Shown piece after piece: positions 45,010 through 55,399 of a DNA stretch of 64,000 bases. The stretch is from assembly GCF_047511655.1 (NCBI RefSeq), contig NC_133394.1, forward strand, positions 143,877,343 to 143,941,342. Reading direction: 5' to 3'. Source of the DNA: Castor canadensis. Taxonomy: Eukaryota; Chordata; Mammalia; Rodentia; Castoridae. How positions within the stretch are numbered: the stretch's first letter is position 1; each line of letters opens with the position of its first letter. The position numbers and the translations under genes were made by a program. A model generated the notes under the pieces. That model ran no database searches. It was not told the DNA's origin and saw only the letters and a program-made list of their open reading frames with translations.

Positions 45010-45355
45010 CATTTCCTGCTCCCACCTTTCAGAAGCTCTCCTCTGCCCTCAGAATACTATCCAAATTTGGCTCAGAGCATAGGAAGTGCTTGGGGCCCTG
45101 CCTGCCTGGACAGCCTCCCCTCCGCCCACCACTTTCATGCTTCTGTTAGACATCATTGCCCAGCAGAGAGCAGCCACCCTTCTTTCTAGAGCATTCTCTG
45201 CTGCTCAAGGCCCAGCCTTTGACTATTCTGTATGCCTGGCTACTGCCTGTTCTGCCTTTCCCCCTCACTATGCACATGGCCGACTAGAAGAACAGCACTC
45301 CTTTCCTTCCCTGGGACCCTTACCTTGACTTTTATGCCTCTGTGCTTCCCTCTTG
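45010..45355 (+). mobile_element. L2-like LINE fragment
   Basis: 'agaatactatccaaatttgg', 'gcctttgactattctgtatg' and 'ccttgacttttatgcctctg' in a CT-rich context resemble the L2 3' part. Confidence 0.4.
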
Positions 45356-45360
45356 TATGA

Positions 45361-45445
45361 TATCTTTTCTTCCCTTCCTTCCCCTTCCCTCCCTCCTGCC
45401 TTACTTTCTTCCATCCCTTCTTCTTCCATCTTTTCTTCCCTTTTT
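45361..45445. repeat. CT-rich simple repeat
   Basis: cttcccttccttccccttcc-type tract, about 85 bp. Confidence 0.8.
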
Positions 45446-45459
45446 ATTTTGACAACTTT

Positions 45460-45735
45460 TCACTGAGCACTTACCACATGCCAGGTAGTAAACTACATTT
45501 GAGGCTGAAAAATGTGGGAAAAGTGCCTTTCTTCATGGAGTTCACTATCAAGAGCAGAAGGCAGACAGAGATGAAGAGCTCACAGTTGCTCCCATATCTA
45601 CATGTCTAGCACTGTGTTATGTGCACAGCATACATGATGTCACTTATTGAAGTCACTTACTGACATCCTATGCAGTAGGAGCTTTTGGATTTCAGAAGGG
45701 AAAACTGAAGCAGGTTCAGGGTTTGAACCCTAGCA
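45460..45735 (+). mobile_element. MIR/L2-class fragment
   Basis: 'cactgagcacttaccacatg ccagg' at 45462 and later 'agcactgtgttatgtgcaca', then 'ttcagaagggaaaactgaag' and 'ggtttgaaccc', the usual MIR order. Possibly two relics. Confidence 0.55.
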
Positions 45736-45739
45736 GTCT

Positions 45740-46860
45740 ATATTGAATTCTTTGCTCCTAGGAGCTAAGATAAATGAAGGATTTAAAGAGAATTCAGTAA
45801 TACCATGAATTACACAAGTTCCATACTTAGTTTGAGATAGATAGAAGTGTTCTAGAAAGAACCAATGCCTGAAGGGATTTAGTGTATCATAAGCACAATA
45901 GGCAAAGGCTGCCCTGAGCAAAGGCTGGGGGGTGAAGGAATGTAGGGCTCGTACAAAGAACCCCAAGCAGAAGCAGTGGGATTCTGCTGAATGCAATGCC
46001 TGGGGATGGAATGGGGGCGAGAAGGCAGTGGTCCAGTCTGTAGAAGGCCCCACTTGTCAGCAAATGAGTTACTGTCCTGGCAGGAAACACATGCAACACC
46101 CAAGGGACTAAGCTGTGTTCAAAGAAGAGACCATTAACAAGCAGGAGAGCAGAGTGAAGGCAAACTAATGATGGGTGGAGAAACAACTGGGCTACCAACT
46201 ATGGGCCACTTCCTCTAGGCCAAAAGAGGCAAAGCCAGAGATCAGTATCAAGAGAGAACTTGACTGTGGTTTCTACGTTAACCGGTCCTTGGTCACCATG
46301 ATAAGAAGCTGGAGCCTCTGGTAAAGGAAACTGTGGCCAGAAAGAGATGGAAGCAGAAGAATAAATATCCCAGATACTTTCTCTTCCTGGTCTCTGACAT
46401 GCTTCTGGTGCCTCCCATGGCCAAACCCAAACAGAATGCAGAGTGCTCAGCCCAGGCAGTCCAGGGAAGGCCAGTCTTCCCGATCATACAGGGCAGAGAA
46501 AGGTGTCACGTGGAGGCAGAAAGGCAGGTACTAAGTAAGGAGATTACTCAGCACTCTAGTGAAGGATTTGCTATCATATCCCATTAATGGGCTATCAGGT
46601 TCCAATGAACAGTTTCAGGTAGGGAGGCAAACAAGGTCAGATATGAGTGTTCATAGAAACTTCTCTGGCAGCAGTCAGTAGTCAGAGCTGTGGTTGCAAG
46701 AGATGAGCTCGCAGACCAACTGAGCCAGGGAGATAGTAGGAAGCTGAAAAGGGCATGGATGAAGGGAGATGAAAGCTGTCCAGGTGAGAGAAGAGGAGTT
46801 GAGGCATGCAAACAGAAAAGGAAGGAAATTAAGCTTTGACTTTAAAAAAAGAAGAAACTG
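45740..46860. other. Intergenic, nothing definite
   Basis: Moderately GA-rich unique-looking sequence. I recognise no gene. Confidence 0.4.
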
Positions 46861-47058
46861 AGACAGGGCATGGCGTGCACGTCTATGATTCCCACTACTT
46901 GGGAGGTGGAGGTAGGAGAACCTGGAAGAGGAAAAGTTCATGTGAGACCCTTTCTGAAAAACAAACTAAGAAACAAAGGACTGGAGATGTGGCTTGAGTA
47001 GTGAAGCACTTGCATTTACCTAGCAGTGAGGCCCTGAGTTCAATCCTCAATACCAGAA
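46861..47058 (+). mobile_element. Composite SINE (left plus ID-like right unit)
   Basis: 'gacagggcatggcgtgcacg', then cccactacttgggaggtgga. The right unit is 'ggactggagatgtggcttga', then gttcaatcctcaataccag. Its tail passes into a GGAA microsatellite. Confidence 0.8.
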
Positions 47059-47112
47059 AGGAAGGAAAGAAGGAAGGCAGGGAGGAAGGGAGGGAGGGAG
47101 GGAGGAAAGGAA
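47055..47112. repeat. (GGAA)n/(GGGA)n microsatellite from a SINE tail
   Basis: Starts directly at the SINE's 3' end and continues for about 57 bp of gaaggaaggaaa/gggagg units. Confidence 0.9.
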
Positions 47113-47193
47113 ATTGATGAACCTTGATGAAGACAAAAGCTAGGATTCCTATTTGGACAGCCAAATGAATTCTTGTGCTAGCAACTAAAACTA

Positions 47194-47220
47194 AGATAGA
47201 TAGATAGATAGAGAGATAGA
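47194..47220. repeat. (GATA)n repeat
   Basis: gatagatagatagatagaga, short. Confidence 0.85.
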
Positions 47221-47224
47221 GCAC

Positions 47225-48416
47225 CAAACAGGTTTAGAGAAAGGTGATTGATGAGTTTTGTAAGTTGAGTTTAAGGTGTTTATGGGACATCAAACTGTAG
47301 ATGTCTAGAGGACATTCAGGTTTGCATACAGTTATTGGATGGTCTCTCTCTGGAGATTTAGATAGCAAGCCATCAGTAGGCAAATGCTAGTTAAAACATA
47401 AGGATGGATGAGATGTCTCAGGAGAAGTGGACCAGTTTGGGGAATGCTGAGCACATTACCTAATACACAGGCAAACTCAATCAATGCCTGTTGAGTGAAT
47501 GAATGAGTGAGTGAGCAATGGGTGTATGGATTTTCAGTGCTGTGAGATCAGATAGAAGGGAAGCCTCTTTGGCAAAGATTCTACAACTTGCACAAAATGG
47601 CCAAGGTTGAAAAAATGAATTCATCCAACAGAGCTCTAGACATAGATAATGGCCTGTGGTGGGGAACTCTTCCAGCTTTAGTTGACAGACTCATGCCCAA
47701 AAGCAAAACCTCAAGCCACATGAGGCTGGATGAAGGCCTCTATGGTTGGATTAGAATCAGAGAGATCGGAAATCAACAATCTTTGTGTTTAGGCTAATTG
47801 GACATTTTAATGGTGCTGAGTTTTTATTAGCTTATCTAATTTGGTTTAAGAGGCTAGTGTGGCTGGGCTGTCTGGCTTTTTATCTTGGCAAGTCAGGAGA
47901 GTCAGGATCTTTCTCAAGGCATTTTAAGTTTTCGATTGAATTTCTTTACCAGAGCAACTAAAGAAGCAGCCACTTGCAAAGAGAGAGGGAGGCTTGTTAG
48001 GCTTAATCATGGCCTCTTAGCACTATGGTCTCTGTCACTCATCCCTCCTACCGGGCAACAGGAATATCTTGGATATTTAGTTGACTTGGTCAACAGAGAA
48101 ATCTAAATGTGGCAGCTGACTGAGAAGCTTCTAGGAAACAAAACAAAGATCATAGTAATTTTGGAAAGAGGCAAAGATCAATGGAGAAAGCAAAGAGCTG
48201 GCATTTCTTTTGAGAAGTCACATGGAGGGCTAGCTCCCTCCCTGGGTCCCAGCTCTGCATTCCACTCTGGTATGGAAAAAACCACAAACCTCATCTGTCA
48301 AATGGGAATGCATTTGGTTAAAATTTAATTGCTCCTCGCGGTGTACCACACACTGCTCCAGGTCCTTGGAGAATATCACCAGTGAACAGTAATACCCCCT
48401 TTTCACAAAGTCTCCC
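47225..48416. other. Intergenic, nothing recognised
   Basis: A short L2-end-like phrase (aatgcctgttgagtgaatga, 47483) is the only repeat trace. No gene. Confidence 0.45.
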
Positions 48417-48483
48417 GCACAAAGTCTGCATCCTTTAGCTGCACACACCCGTGACCTAGGATCCTATATGATAACTACAGGAA
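48417..48483 (+). repeat. Direct repeat copy A (67 bp)
   Basis: Identical to 49257-49323 at 65 of 67 positions, exact offset 840 bp. It begins gcacaaagtctgcatcctt. Confidence 0.95.
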
Positions 48484-48738
48484 TGAGACAGTGCATGCGG
48501 AATCACCTGCTGATCCATATAAGGTCCTGAATTGAGGTAACTGCACTGAGATGGTGGGTCTCACACATGAAAAACAACGATAGTAGAATGACCCATGGAA
48601 AAGAAGACAGCTCGTAGAATGACTGTTGAATGCCTTGTTTATCATCTAGGCTGTGAGTTCCCTGATGCAAGCTGAAGACCAGGTCTGCCTTCGACACCTC
48701 TCCGAATTCCCAGCACAGTGTCTCATGTATAGACATTT

Positions 48739-49193
48739 TGTTGTGGGTCGGTGTTGAGAGTTCTTGCCTTCACAGGCCAAAGAATTGGCTTGTGAGGCAG
48801 AGGACTGACTCGTAGGACAACAAGGTCAGCACACAAAGTAGGATTTATTAGAAAGAAAGAGCTGCAGCTAGAGCTGTGCAAGTGGAGCCCAGGAACTGGT
48901 GACTCCCTGCTCAGCTGAAGGCTGGAACTTTTTATGGACACTTTAACTCTGGGTTAGGTTAAGGGTTAGGTGGGTTCTTTCCATTGCCTGTGGATTCATG
49001 TGCACGGGCTCTCTTCCATGAGCTGGCCTGTTTGCCCCTTTATGGGGGGAGCAACCTTGACAGCACTGTGTTTATCAGGCCTGTGGCAGATTTATGAGAC
49101 CATGTATTTCCTCCTCAGAGTTCAGGGCTCATAGTGCTCTCCATGGGGGATGGAGTACTCAGTCATCTGTCCTTTAGGTCCCCAGACCCAACA
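48739..49193 (-). mobile_element. Solo LTR (ERV class I type), minus orientation, with ATTT target-site duplication
   Basis: The element has TG...CA ends with imperfect inverted termini (TGTTGTGGGTC on the left; GACCCAACA on the right) and is flanked by ATTT on both sides (48735-48738 and 49194-49197). A 4-bp duplication is typical of gammaretrovirus-like (class I) ERVs. Reading the minus strand, a TATA-like cataaaaag precedes an AATAAA (complement of ttattagaaag at about 48847), then a U5-like end. This LTR organisation sets the orientation. No internal retroviral genes are present. Confidence 0.8.
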
Positions 49194-49256
49194 ATTTGGT
49201 TATCGGTAACAAATCATCTTTGACTCACTATGGCCAATTCAGTTATGCATCTTCGT

Positions 49257-49323
49257 GCACAAAGTCTGCATCCTTCAGCTGCACACACCCGTGACCTAGC
49301 ATCCTATATGATAACTACAGGAA
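49257..49323 (+). repeat. Direct repeat copy B (67 bp)
   Basis: Second copy, located 64 bp after the solo LTR. Two substitutions relative to copy A (ttta/ttca and ctagg/ctagc). Confidence 0.95.
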
Positions 49324-49377
49324 ATGCAAAGCACTGGGTGCCGCATCTGGTCTAGGGGGTGATCAGAAAACCCAACC

Positions 49378-49448
49378 TGGGCTAGTGGAATGGCTCAAAC
49401 AGTAAGAGTACCTGCCTAGCAAGGAGTTCCAACCCCAGTGCTACGAAA
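49378..49448 (+). mobile_element. ID-like SINE right unit
   Basis: 'ctgggctagtggaatggctc', aaacagtaagagtacctgc, 'gttccaaccccagtgctacg', then tail. Confidence 0.75.
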
Positions 49449-49520
49449 GAAAGGAAAGAAAGGAAGGAAGGAGGGAGGGAGGAAAGAAGGGAAGAAAGAG
49501 AAAGAGAGCGAGAAAGAAAA
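49444..49520. repeat. (GGAA)n/(GAAA)n microsatellite from a SINE tail
   Basis: Starts at the tail of the preceding SINE unit. About 75 bp of purine. Confidence 0.9.
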
Positions 49521-49524
49521 CCCA

Positions 49525-51449
49525 ACCAGTTTCTGTGGGTCACTTCTGTTCGTAGACTCAATCCAGTTTATTTCATTCACTAGTGTTGGCAAGAATATGA
49601 GATTCCAGTGCTGCTCAGATGATTCTCCCAACTATAGGGGAGGAAGTAGGTACAATGATATCAAGGACGAGTCCCCAGGGCCACTCTGCCAATGACAGAT
49701 ACAGTTGGGATTCCTGTGAGCACAGGGAGGAATGCAGGCCTGAAGCTTTCCGGTCAGTGCCCTCCAGGTGCATGCAGTGTATTTAGAGATAAGCCAGCCA
49801 CTCACTAAGTGAGGAACAGTTCAACTCACTGTGGGCTGACTCAGTGACCTGTGCTGGCAAGGCCAGGGGTTAGGGGGAAAGAGCAGGGCTGTAGAAGGAG
49901 GCTGCATGGAGAAGCTGGGATTTTAGCTGGGCTTTGAGTAAGATAAGAGGGGGAGATGTGGAGGGATTTATAGTCAGAGGGAAAAGCATGAGCAAGAGCT
50001 CAGAGTTGTGAGTGGGTGTGGCCAATCCAGGCGATAAAGAGGAAAGAGTCAGACACTGGGATAGAAGCAAGGTTACCTGACCAAGTCCTACTGCATGTCT
50101 GCCAGAGTTTCCAGTGCTAGCTCATTTCACCTCGTTCATGTATTTGTGAGACAGAGTTCATTGTTGCTGTCCATTGGCCTCGTTGGTATGTGGGAAATCT
50201 AGTATTTGAACCAGGTCTGACAAAACTCTTGTGACTTTCGCTCTGTCCATGTGTCTTCCTGGAGGGACCAAGAGGAACTTCTTTATTGGTGATGAGATCT
50301 CCCACTGGAGCTGATTCTACCCCTAGAGCTAGTGACCTGGGCAGGTGATTTCGTCTTTCATCCTTCTGCCCTCCTCTATAATATGGAGTGGTTATGGTTT
50401 CTATTATCTAATGGGAAGAGCCGCACCTACTCTACTATCTGCTTGTCTCAGTTTAGCCCAGTTAAGAGGGGAATTCCTCTGTGAGGGTCTCCAAGCTATG
50501 GAGACCTAGGACCCCAGCCAATGGAGTGTCATGGTCACCTTCCCCATGGAAAAGAAGAAGCAGGTATGGCTTTTGAAGTTTCTACCTCTTTTGTGATGTG
50601 CACATCCTACTTCTTTGTTCAGTGCAAACCAGTGGCTACATCCAAGGTCAAGAGGGAAGAGAAACCCTGTTTACCATGTGCCTAGATGGGAGAAAACTGG
50701 AAATATTAGTGAGCTCCACAAATAACTACAAACTGTATCATACTGAATGTTTTACCGAAGTTTTTACATACCTGCGTTCTTTTCATCCTTAGCACTCCCT
50801 GTGAAAATTTAAACCTCAGGCTGAAAAAAATTATACATGGTGCGAGGCAATAGGAGATTTCCAAGAAGGAAAAGGTAAAAGTACTGAAGTTTAGGAAATC
50901 AAGGAAAGCTATAATGAAAGTGATATTGAAGATTAGTGACTACGGTGGCAGAATGTAGTGTGCACTTGTGATGGAGGAACCTGAAGAGATGGGGAAGCAT
51001 AGAAAAGATACCAGAATAATTCAGAATAATTCAGGTACAGACTAGAGTTAGGATGCAGCTGATGGAAAGAAAAGGCAAATCATAGAGAAACATTGCTGTG
51101 CAATAACCACTGAGTACCACTCTCTGCCAAGCATAGTTCTAGGAACTCGAAGTACAGAACAGCCCTACTGCAAAGTCACCTGCAGTCCTGTAGATAGGAC
51201 AGATGTGCACTAAATATATCTGATTTCCCACAGGCACTCTGTTCACACCCAGTGCCCATCTCAGGATAAGACTTAGCTGCGTCCCTCAAAGAGTGAATGA
51301 AGCAGTCCATTAACAGGTGGTCCCCATTTTACTGCAGTTATTGTGGACAGATTGAGGACGCCATGCTGCACACTGCACAGCAAAATGCCTCACTCTGTCT
51401 GCTTTTCCTCTTTCCTCATTCTTTGTCCATTCACTGCCTTTGTCTTCTG

Positions 51450-51450
<1 letters not shown>
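49525..51450. other. Intergenic, nothing definite
   Basis: A weak L2-class relic may lie at 49890-50060. No gene seen. Confidence 0.45.

Positions 51451-51453
<3 letters not shown>

Positions 51454-51493
<40 letters not shown>
51454..51493. repeat. (CA)20 microsatellite
   Basis: Uninterrupted CA tract. A 177-codon frame crosses it and is an artefact. Confidence 0.97.
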
Positions 51494-51495
<2 letters not shown>

Positions 51496-51499
51496 CTTT

Positions 51500-52418
51500 C
51501 TAAATCTCTCCATTTTCTTTTGCAAGGCAATTTAATTCTCTCTCAGAATTCACCATCTGGCATGCATCACAATACCAGGCAGATGGTCATCACACTCTGC
51601 AGAGGGGAAGGACATAGAGAAAACAACCATCAGCTATCTCTCTTGGGCAGCCATCTTGTACAGGCCTTCACAGAGTGGTGGCCACTTTCAGGGAGGCATG
51701 AGGAGACAAAGTCACTCATGCCTGGTCCATCTCACTCCTTCTCAGCTACCCTCCTTCTTCCTTTCGGCTCTGCCCTGTCATTTAGAAAAGGGTCCAGTTT
51801 GCCTGTTTCCTTAGCTGGGCCAGCCAGCCCTCCCCCACTAGGCTCCATGGGAGTCTCTGGCGAACTTGAGGGCTAAAAGGATTTGCAGTCCTCTGTGTTT
51901 CTCCACACTAGTGCTGACATTCCAAGGGGCTGGAGGCTGTAGACAGAGGACTCTCCGGGGTCTTTCTGCTCTGGGAAAACTCAGCTCATGATGCTGTAAC
52001 TACATAGGTAGAATTAATGTTTCAAATAAAAAATAAATTATGAAGATTTTACATGTTCTTTTCAACCTGTTAAAGCAACTACTATGTAAACAAAACAGTG
52101 CTGATGAATGACACACCATACTAATGAAGGACATTCATTCACCAGATGATATCTAGATGAATTTCAGACCACTTGTTCCAGATGCAGACTACTGCTTGGA
52201 CCCTGCCTCATGTCCAGTCCCTCCTGGGGATGGAGGAGGTACACACATTAACCCCTTTACTATGGCTGTGGTCCTCACTTTGCCTGCTAACCTTTCCCAG
52301 ACCTCAAAGACTGAGGTGAAAGGCCTTCCTGTCAGAGAGCTGTGTATAAGCAGGGGTCTATCTGCTTCTCCTAGTACAACTGGGGTCACAGCTCTGCTTC
52401 ATTATAAAGAACCATCAG
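51500..52418. other. Intergenic, nothing recognised
   Basis: No repeat family or exon that I can name. Confidence 0.45.
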
Positions 52419-52624
52419 CTTAGGGGGTGCCAGCGGCTACTTGGGAGGCTGAGATTGGGAGGATCACAGTCCAAGGCCAGTCTGGTCAAATAGTTCTCAA
52501 GACCCCCATCTCCAAAATAACCAGAGCAAAATGGACTGGAGGTGTGGCTCAAGTGGTAGAGCTCCTGCTTTGCAAGTGTGAAGCCCTGAGCACAAACCTC
52601 AGTCCCACCAAAAAAACAAATAAG
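52419..52624 (+). mobile_element. Composite SINE (left-right), well preserved
   Basis: 'gctacttgggaggctgagat', then gggaggatcacagtccaagg, 'ctccaaaataaccagagcaa', 'ggactggaggtgtggctcaa', gtggtagagctcctgctttg, and an A-rich tail. The 5' end is slightly truncated. This and 59400-59630 are the best copies for defining the family. Confidence 0.9.
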
Positions 52625-52629
52625 GAACC

Positions 52630-53360
52630 AGTCAGTTTAGAATAGGGTTGGGAGTAGGTGGCCTGGTTTATAGAACAAGACCCACAGGCAACACTGGACA
52701 CAGCTCCTTCTCTTAGAAAATGAATAGGAAACAAATCTTGGAGCAAAGTCCTGATCTCTGTGTGGTCTTTTCCTGGAAAACAAATAAACACAAGCCAAAG
52801 CAGTCAGGAGGAAGGAAAAAGTGTATGCCTGCAGAAGCTCTTATACAAAGCCCCCTTGTTCAGGTGAATGTGCTGCCTGCGCACTGTGTTTCTATTAGAG
52901 AACAGGAGGTAAAAACCCACCTGAACCTACCTGCTCTGAGCTGCAAATGAAAAAAAAAAGTGGGGACGCTGGTCCAGCAAGGACAAACCAGGACTCAGGA
53001 CACTCACATCAGCGAGGTGGCACTGCTCAAGGCCGCAGAACTTGTCTGGACATCGCAGACATGCTGCCTTGAGCTGGTTGAAGAACCATGGCCACTGCCC
53101 GGAGGTATTACTCAGGCTTTTGTTTGCTTGGTTTTTGTCTTTAGTATTTTCTCATGGTTTGATTGCTTGGACCTTGCTCTCCCAAGACAAATACCAGTCC
53201 CAGGACGAATCAACTTCTAGAGATAGTAAAGCACCCACTGCAAATGCTTTCACATGCAAACCAACCAACCCAAGGCCCATGCCTTCAGACCACTGTATCT
53301 ACATGTGCAGTTTAGATTCAACCAACATTGGAACATAAATATTTGGAAAAAAATTGTGTC
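52630..53360. other. Intergenic, nothing recognised
   Basis: No gene or named repeat seen. Confidence 0.45.
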
Positions 53361-53361
53361 T

Positions 53362-53458
53362 GAGGCTGGAGGTGTAGCTCAGTGAAAGATAACCTTCCTA
53401 GCATGCATGAGGCCATAGGTTCAATTCCCAGCACCACCAAAACAAAACAAACAAAAAA
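53362..53458 (+). mobile_element. ID-like SINE unit
   Basis: 'ggctggaggtgtagctcagt', then cctagcatgcatgaggccat, then gttcaattcccagcacc and an AAAC-rich tail. Closer to general rodent ID than to the composite right unit. Confidence 0.85.
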
Positions 53459-53459
53459 G

Positions 53460-55060
53460 GTCTGTACTGGACGAGTACAGACTTTTTCCTTGCCATTATT
53501 CCCTTAAAAATACGGTATTAACAACTATTTATATACTATTTATGTGGTATTAGGTATAATAAGCAATCTACACATGATACACAATATATAGAAGGTATGT
53601 GCAGGTTATTATGGAAATATACCGTTGTATTTAACAGACATTAGCATCTGAGGATTTTGGCAACCATTGGGGCTCCTGGAACCAACTCATCAAGGACTCT
53701 GTTCTATGGAGGCCTCACACAGCTCTTATACTCTAGGCCAATACGCTCCTGTCTTAGTCACTCCAGAGCCAGGTACCAGACCACTCGGGACAGTCCCTGT
53801 ACCCCAGTGCTTGCTGAAACTACTCAAAGTAGCCAGTTCTTACCTGTTTATCTTGCCTTGCCATCAAAGTCACAATAAAGATTCTTATCACATCTTCTTC
53901 CTATCTATACTGCCTCCTGGCTAGTCAGAGACCTTTTTCTCCAAGCAAGCTGGAAGTGGCATGAACAAAATCTGAATGCTTGGCTTAGTCTTGGTTGGAG
54001 AAAAAGGTCTCGACTAGTCTCAACCTTTGGGGTCTTGAAACTTCTGCCTCACTGGTATTAACAGAATTAAAGTAAGGACTAGGGCAGAGAGGTAGTCACT
54101 GAGAGTTTGATAGATCCCCAAATGGAGTTAACATTAGTGGGGCTTCCCACGGGCCCTAATTTTGTAGTGATAGTGGTCAGAATCCAAAGTCTTTCCACAA
54201 AACCCCACAGTTTTCTTAAAGTAAGATAACTGTGACATAGGGTGAGGAGTTTAAAGAGCTAACCTTTCAAATTCAGACCCTTTTGAAAAACATATTTGAA
54301 AATAAATTACACATGTCCATATTTTCTCATGTGAAGCTAATACAAAAGAGACACAGCCATCCATAAACCAGGCATGAAAATAAAAATATTTCAGTTCATA
54401 GTGAATGCCCAAAATACTCATTCATTTATTGATAGACTAGAGGAGTTTCAGTGCCAGGATATCACCAAATTTGATGATTTAAGACATATACATCTTAGTT
54501 TTTTCTAGCTTTTTGGAAAATTGTAGTGATGGTAATTATATTAGCATAATTAGGTGTCAGATGACTACGGATTCATCACTGCTCTCATTTACAGAGAGGT
54601 CAACCAAGGCTGAGAGAAGCTAAGTGCTCAAAGAGGATGGGCAGAAAACGATGGAGCTGGGATTTGAGATCCATCAGACTAGTGAAGTCAGTGGGTTAAC
54701 CTCACCAGGGTAGTAGTGTGGAGCTCATTGTGCGATCCTGAGTCTCACTAAAGCACACTGCCTCAGAAACACTGCTGGAATCAAGTGAAAGCCACTAACA
54801 TTTACTGAGTAGCAGAGTTCCGCTCACTCAGAGTTTACCGCCACCATCTCCCTGCCCCAGAGCTTTTCCGACTCTGCCGGTGTTTTATTCCAGTTTTCAT
54901 TGGTTTATTTTTCCAAATGTTATGCCTATCACTTTGTCACCACAGGTGCCTAATGAAGAGCTCTCAGTCAGAATCTAGTGGCTGCCCTGCTTTCCATTTT
55001 GAAGTTTAGTGATCTGGACCCACACGAGTCTTTGCCTCAACATTTCTACTTTTAGCAAAG
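53460..55060. other. Intergenic; possible LTR-like piece, otherwise nothing
   Basis: Near 53650-53930 an AATAAAG follows a CT-rich segment in LTR-like fashion, but no ends could be set. 53940-55060 shows only a MIR-like trace near 54590-54670. Confidence 0.35.
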
Positions 55061-55063
55061 TTG

Positions 55064-55392
55064 CGTTTTTTCTTTTTGGCAGTACTGGGATTTGAACTTA
55101 GGGCTTCATGCTTGCTAGGCAGGTGCTCTATTGCCAAACCTCCTGCCCATTTTCCTCTGGTTATTTTGGAATTAGGTTCTCACTTTTTGCCCAAGTTGGC
55201 CTGGAGCCTGATCCTCTTATTTTAGGCTTCCCACTGTAGCTGGGATAACAGATTAGCACCACTGTGTCCAGCTATTAGTTGAGATGGGGTCTCTTGAATT
55301 TTTTTGCTCAGGCTGAACTTGAATCATTAACCTCCTGATCTCAGCCTCCCAAGTAGCTAGGGTTACAGGCGTGAGCCACAAGCACCTAGCTA
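55064..55392 (-). mobile_element. Composite SINE, left-left-right form, minus strand
   Basis: On + it starts with the reversed right unit (gcagtactgggatttgaact, cttgctaggcaggtgctcta) and continues with two reversed left units (attaggttctcactttttgc; gatggggtctcttgaatttt). It ends 'gggttacaggcgtgagccac aagcac'. Same architecture as 3284-3612. Confidence 0.85.
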
Positions 55393-55399
55393 GAAAAAT

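Noticed and set aside
48951-48975. Telomere-like ggttagg repeats
   Set aside because: Only two or three irregular units inside the solo LTR; not an interstitial telomere.
51343-51876. 177-codon open frame
   Set aside because: It is held open by a (CA)20 tract that translates as a Thr-His run.
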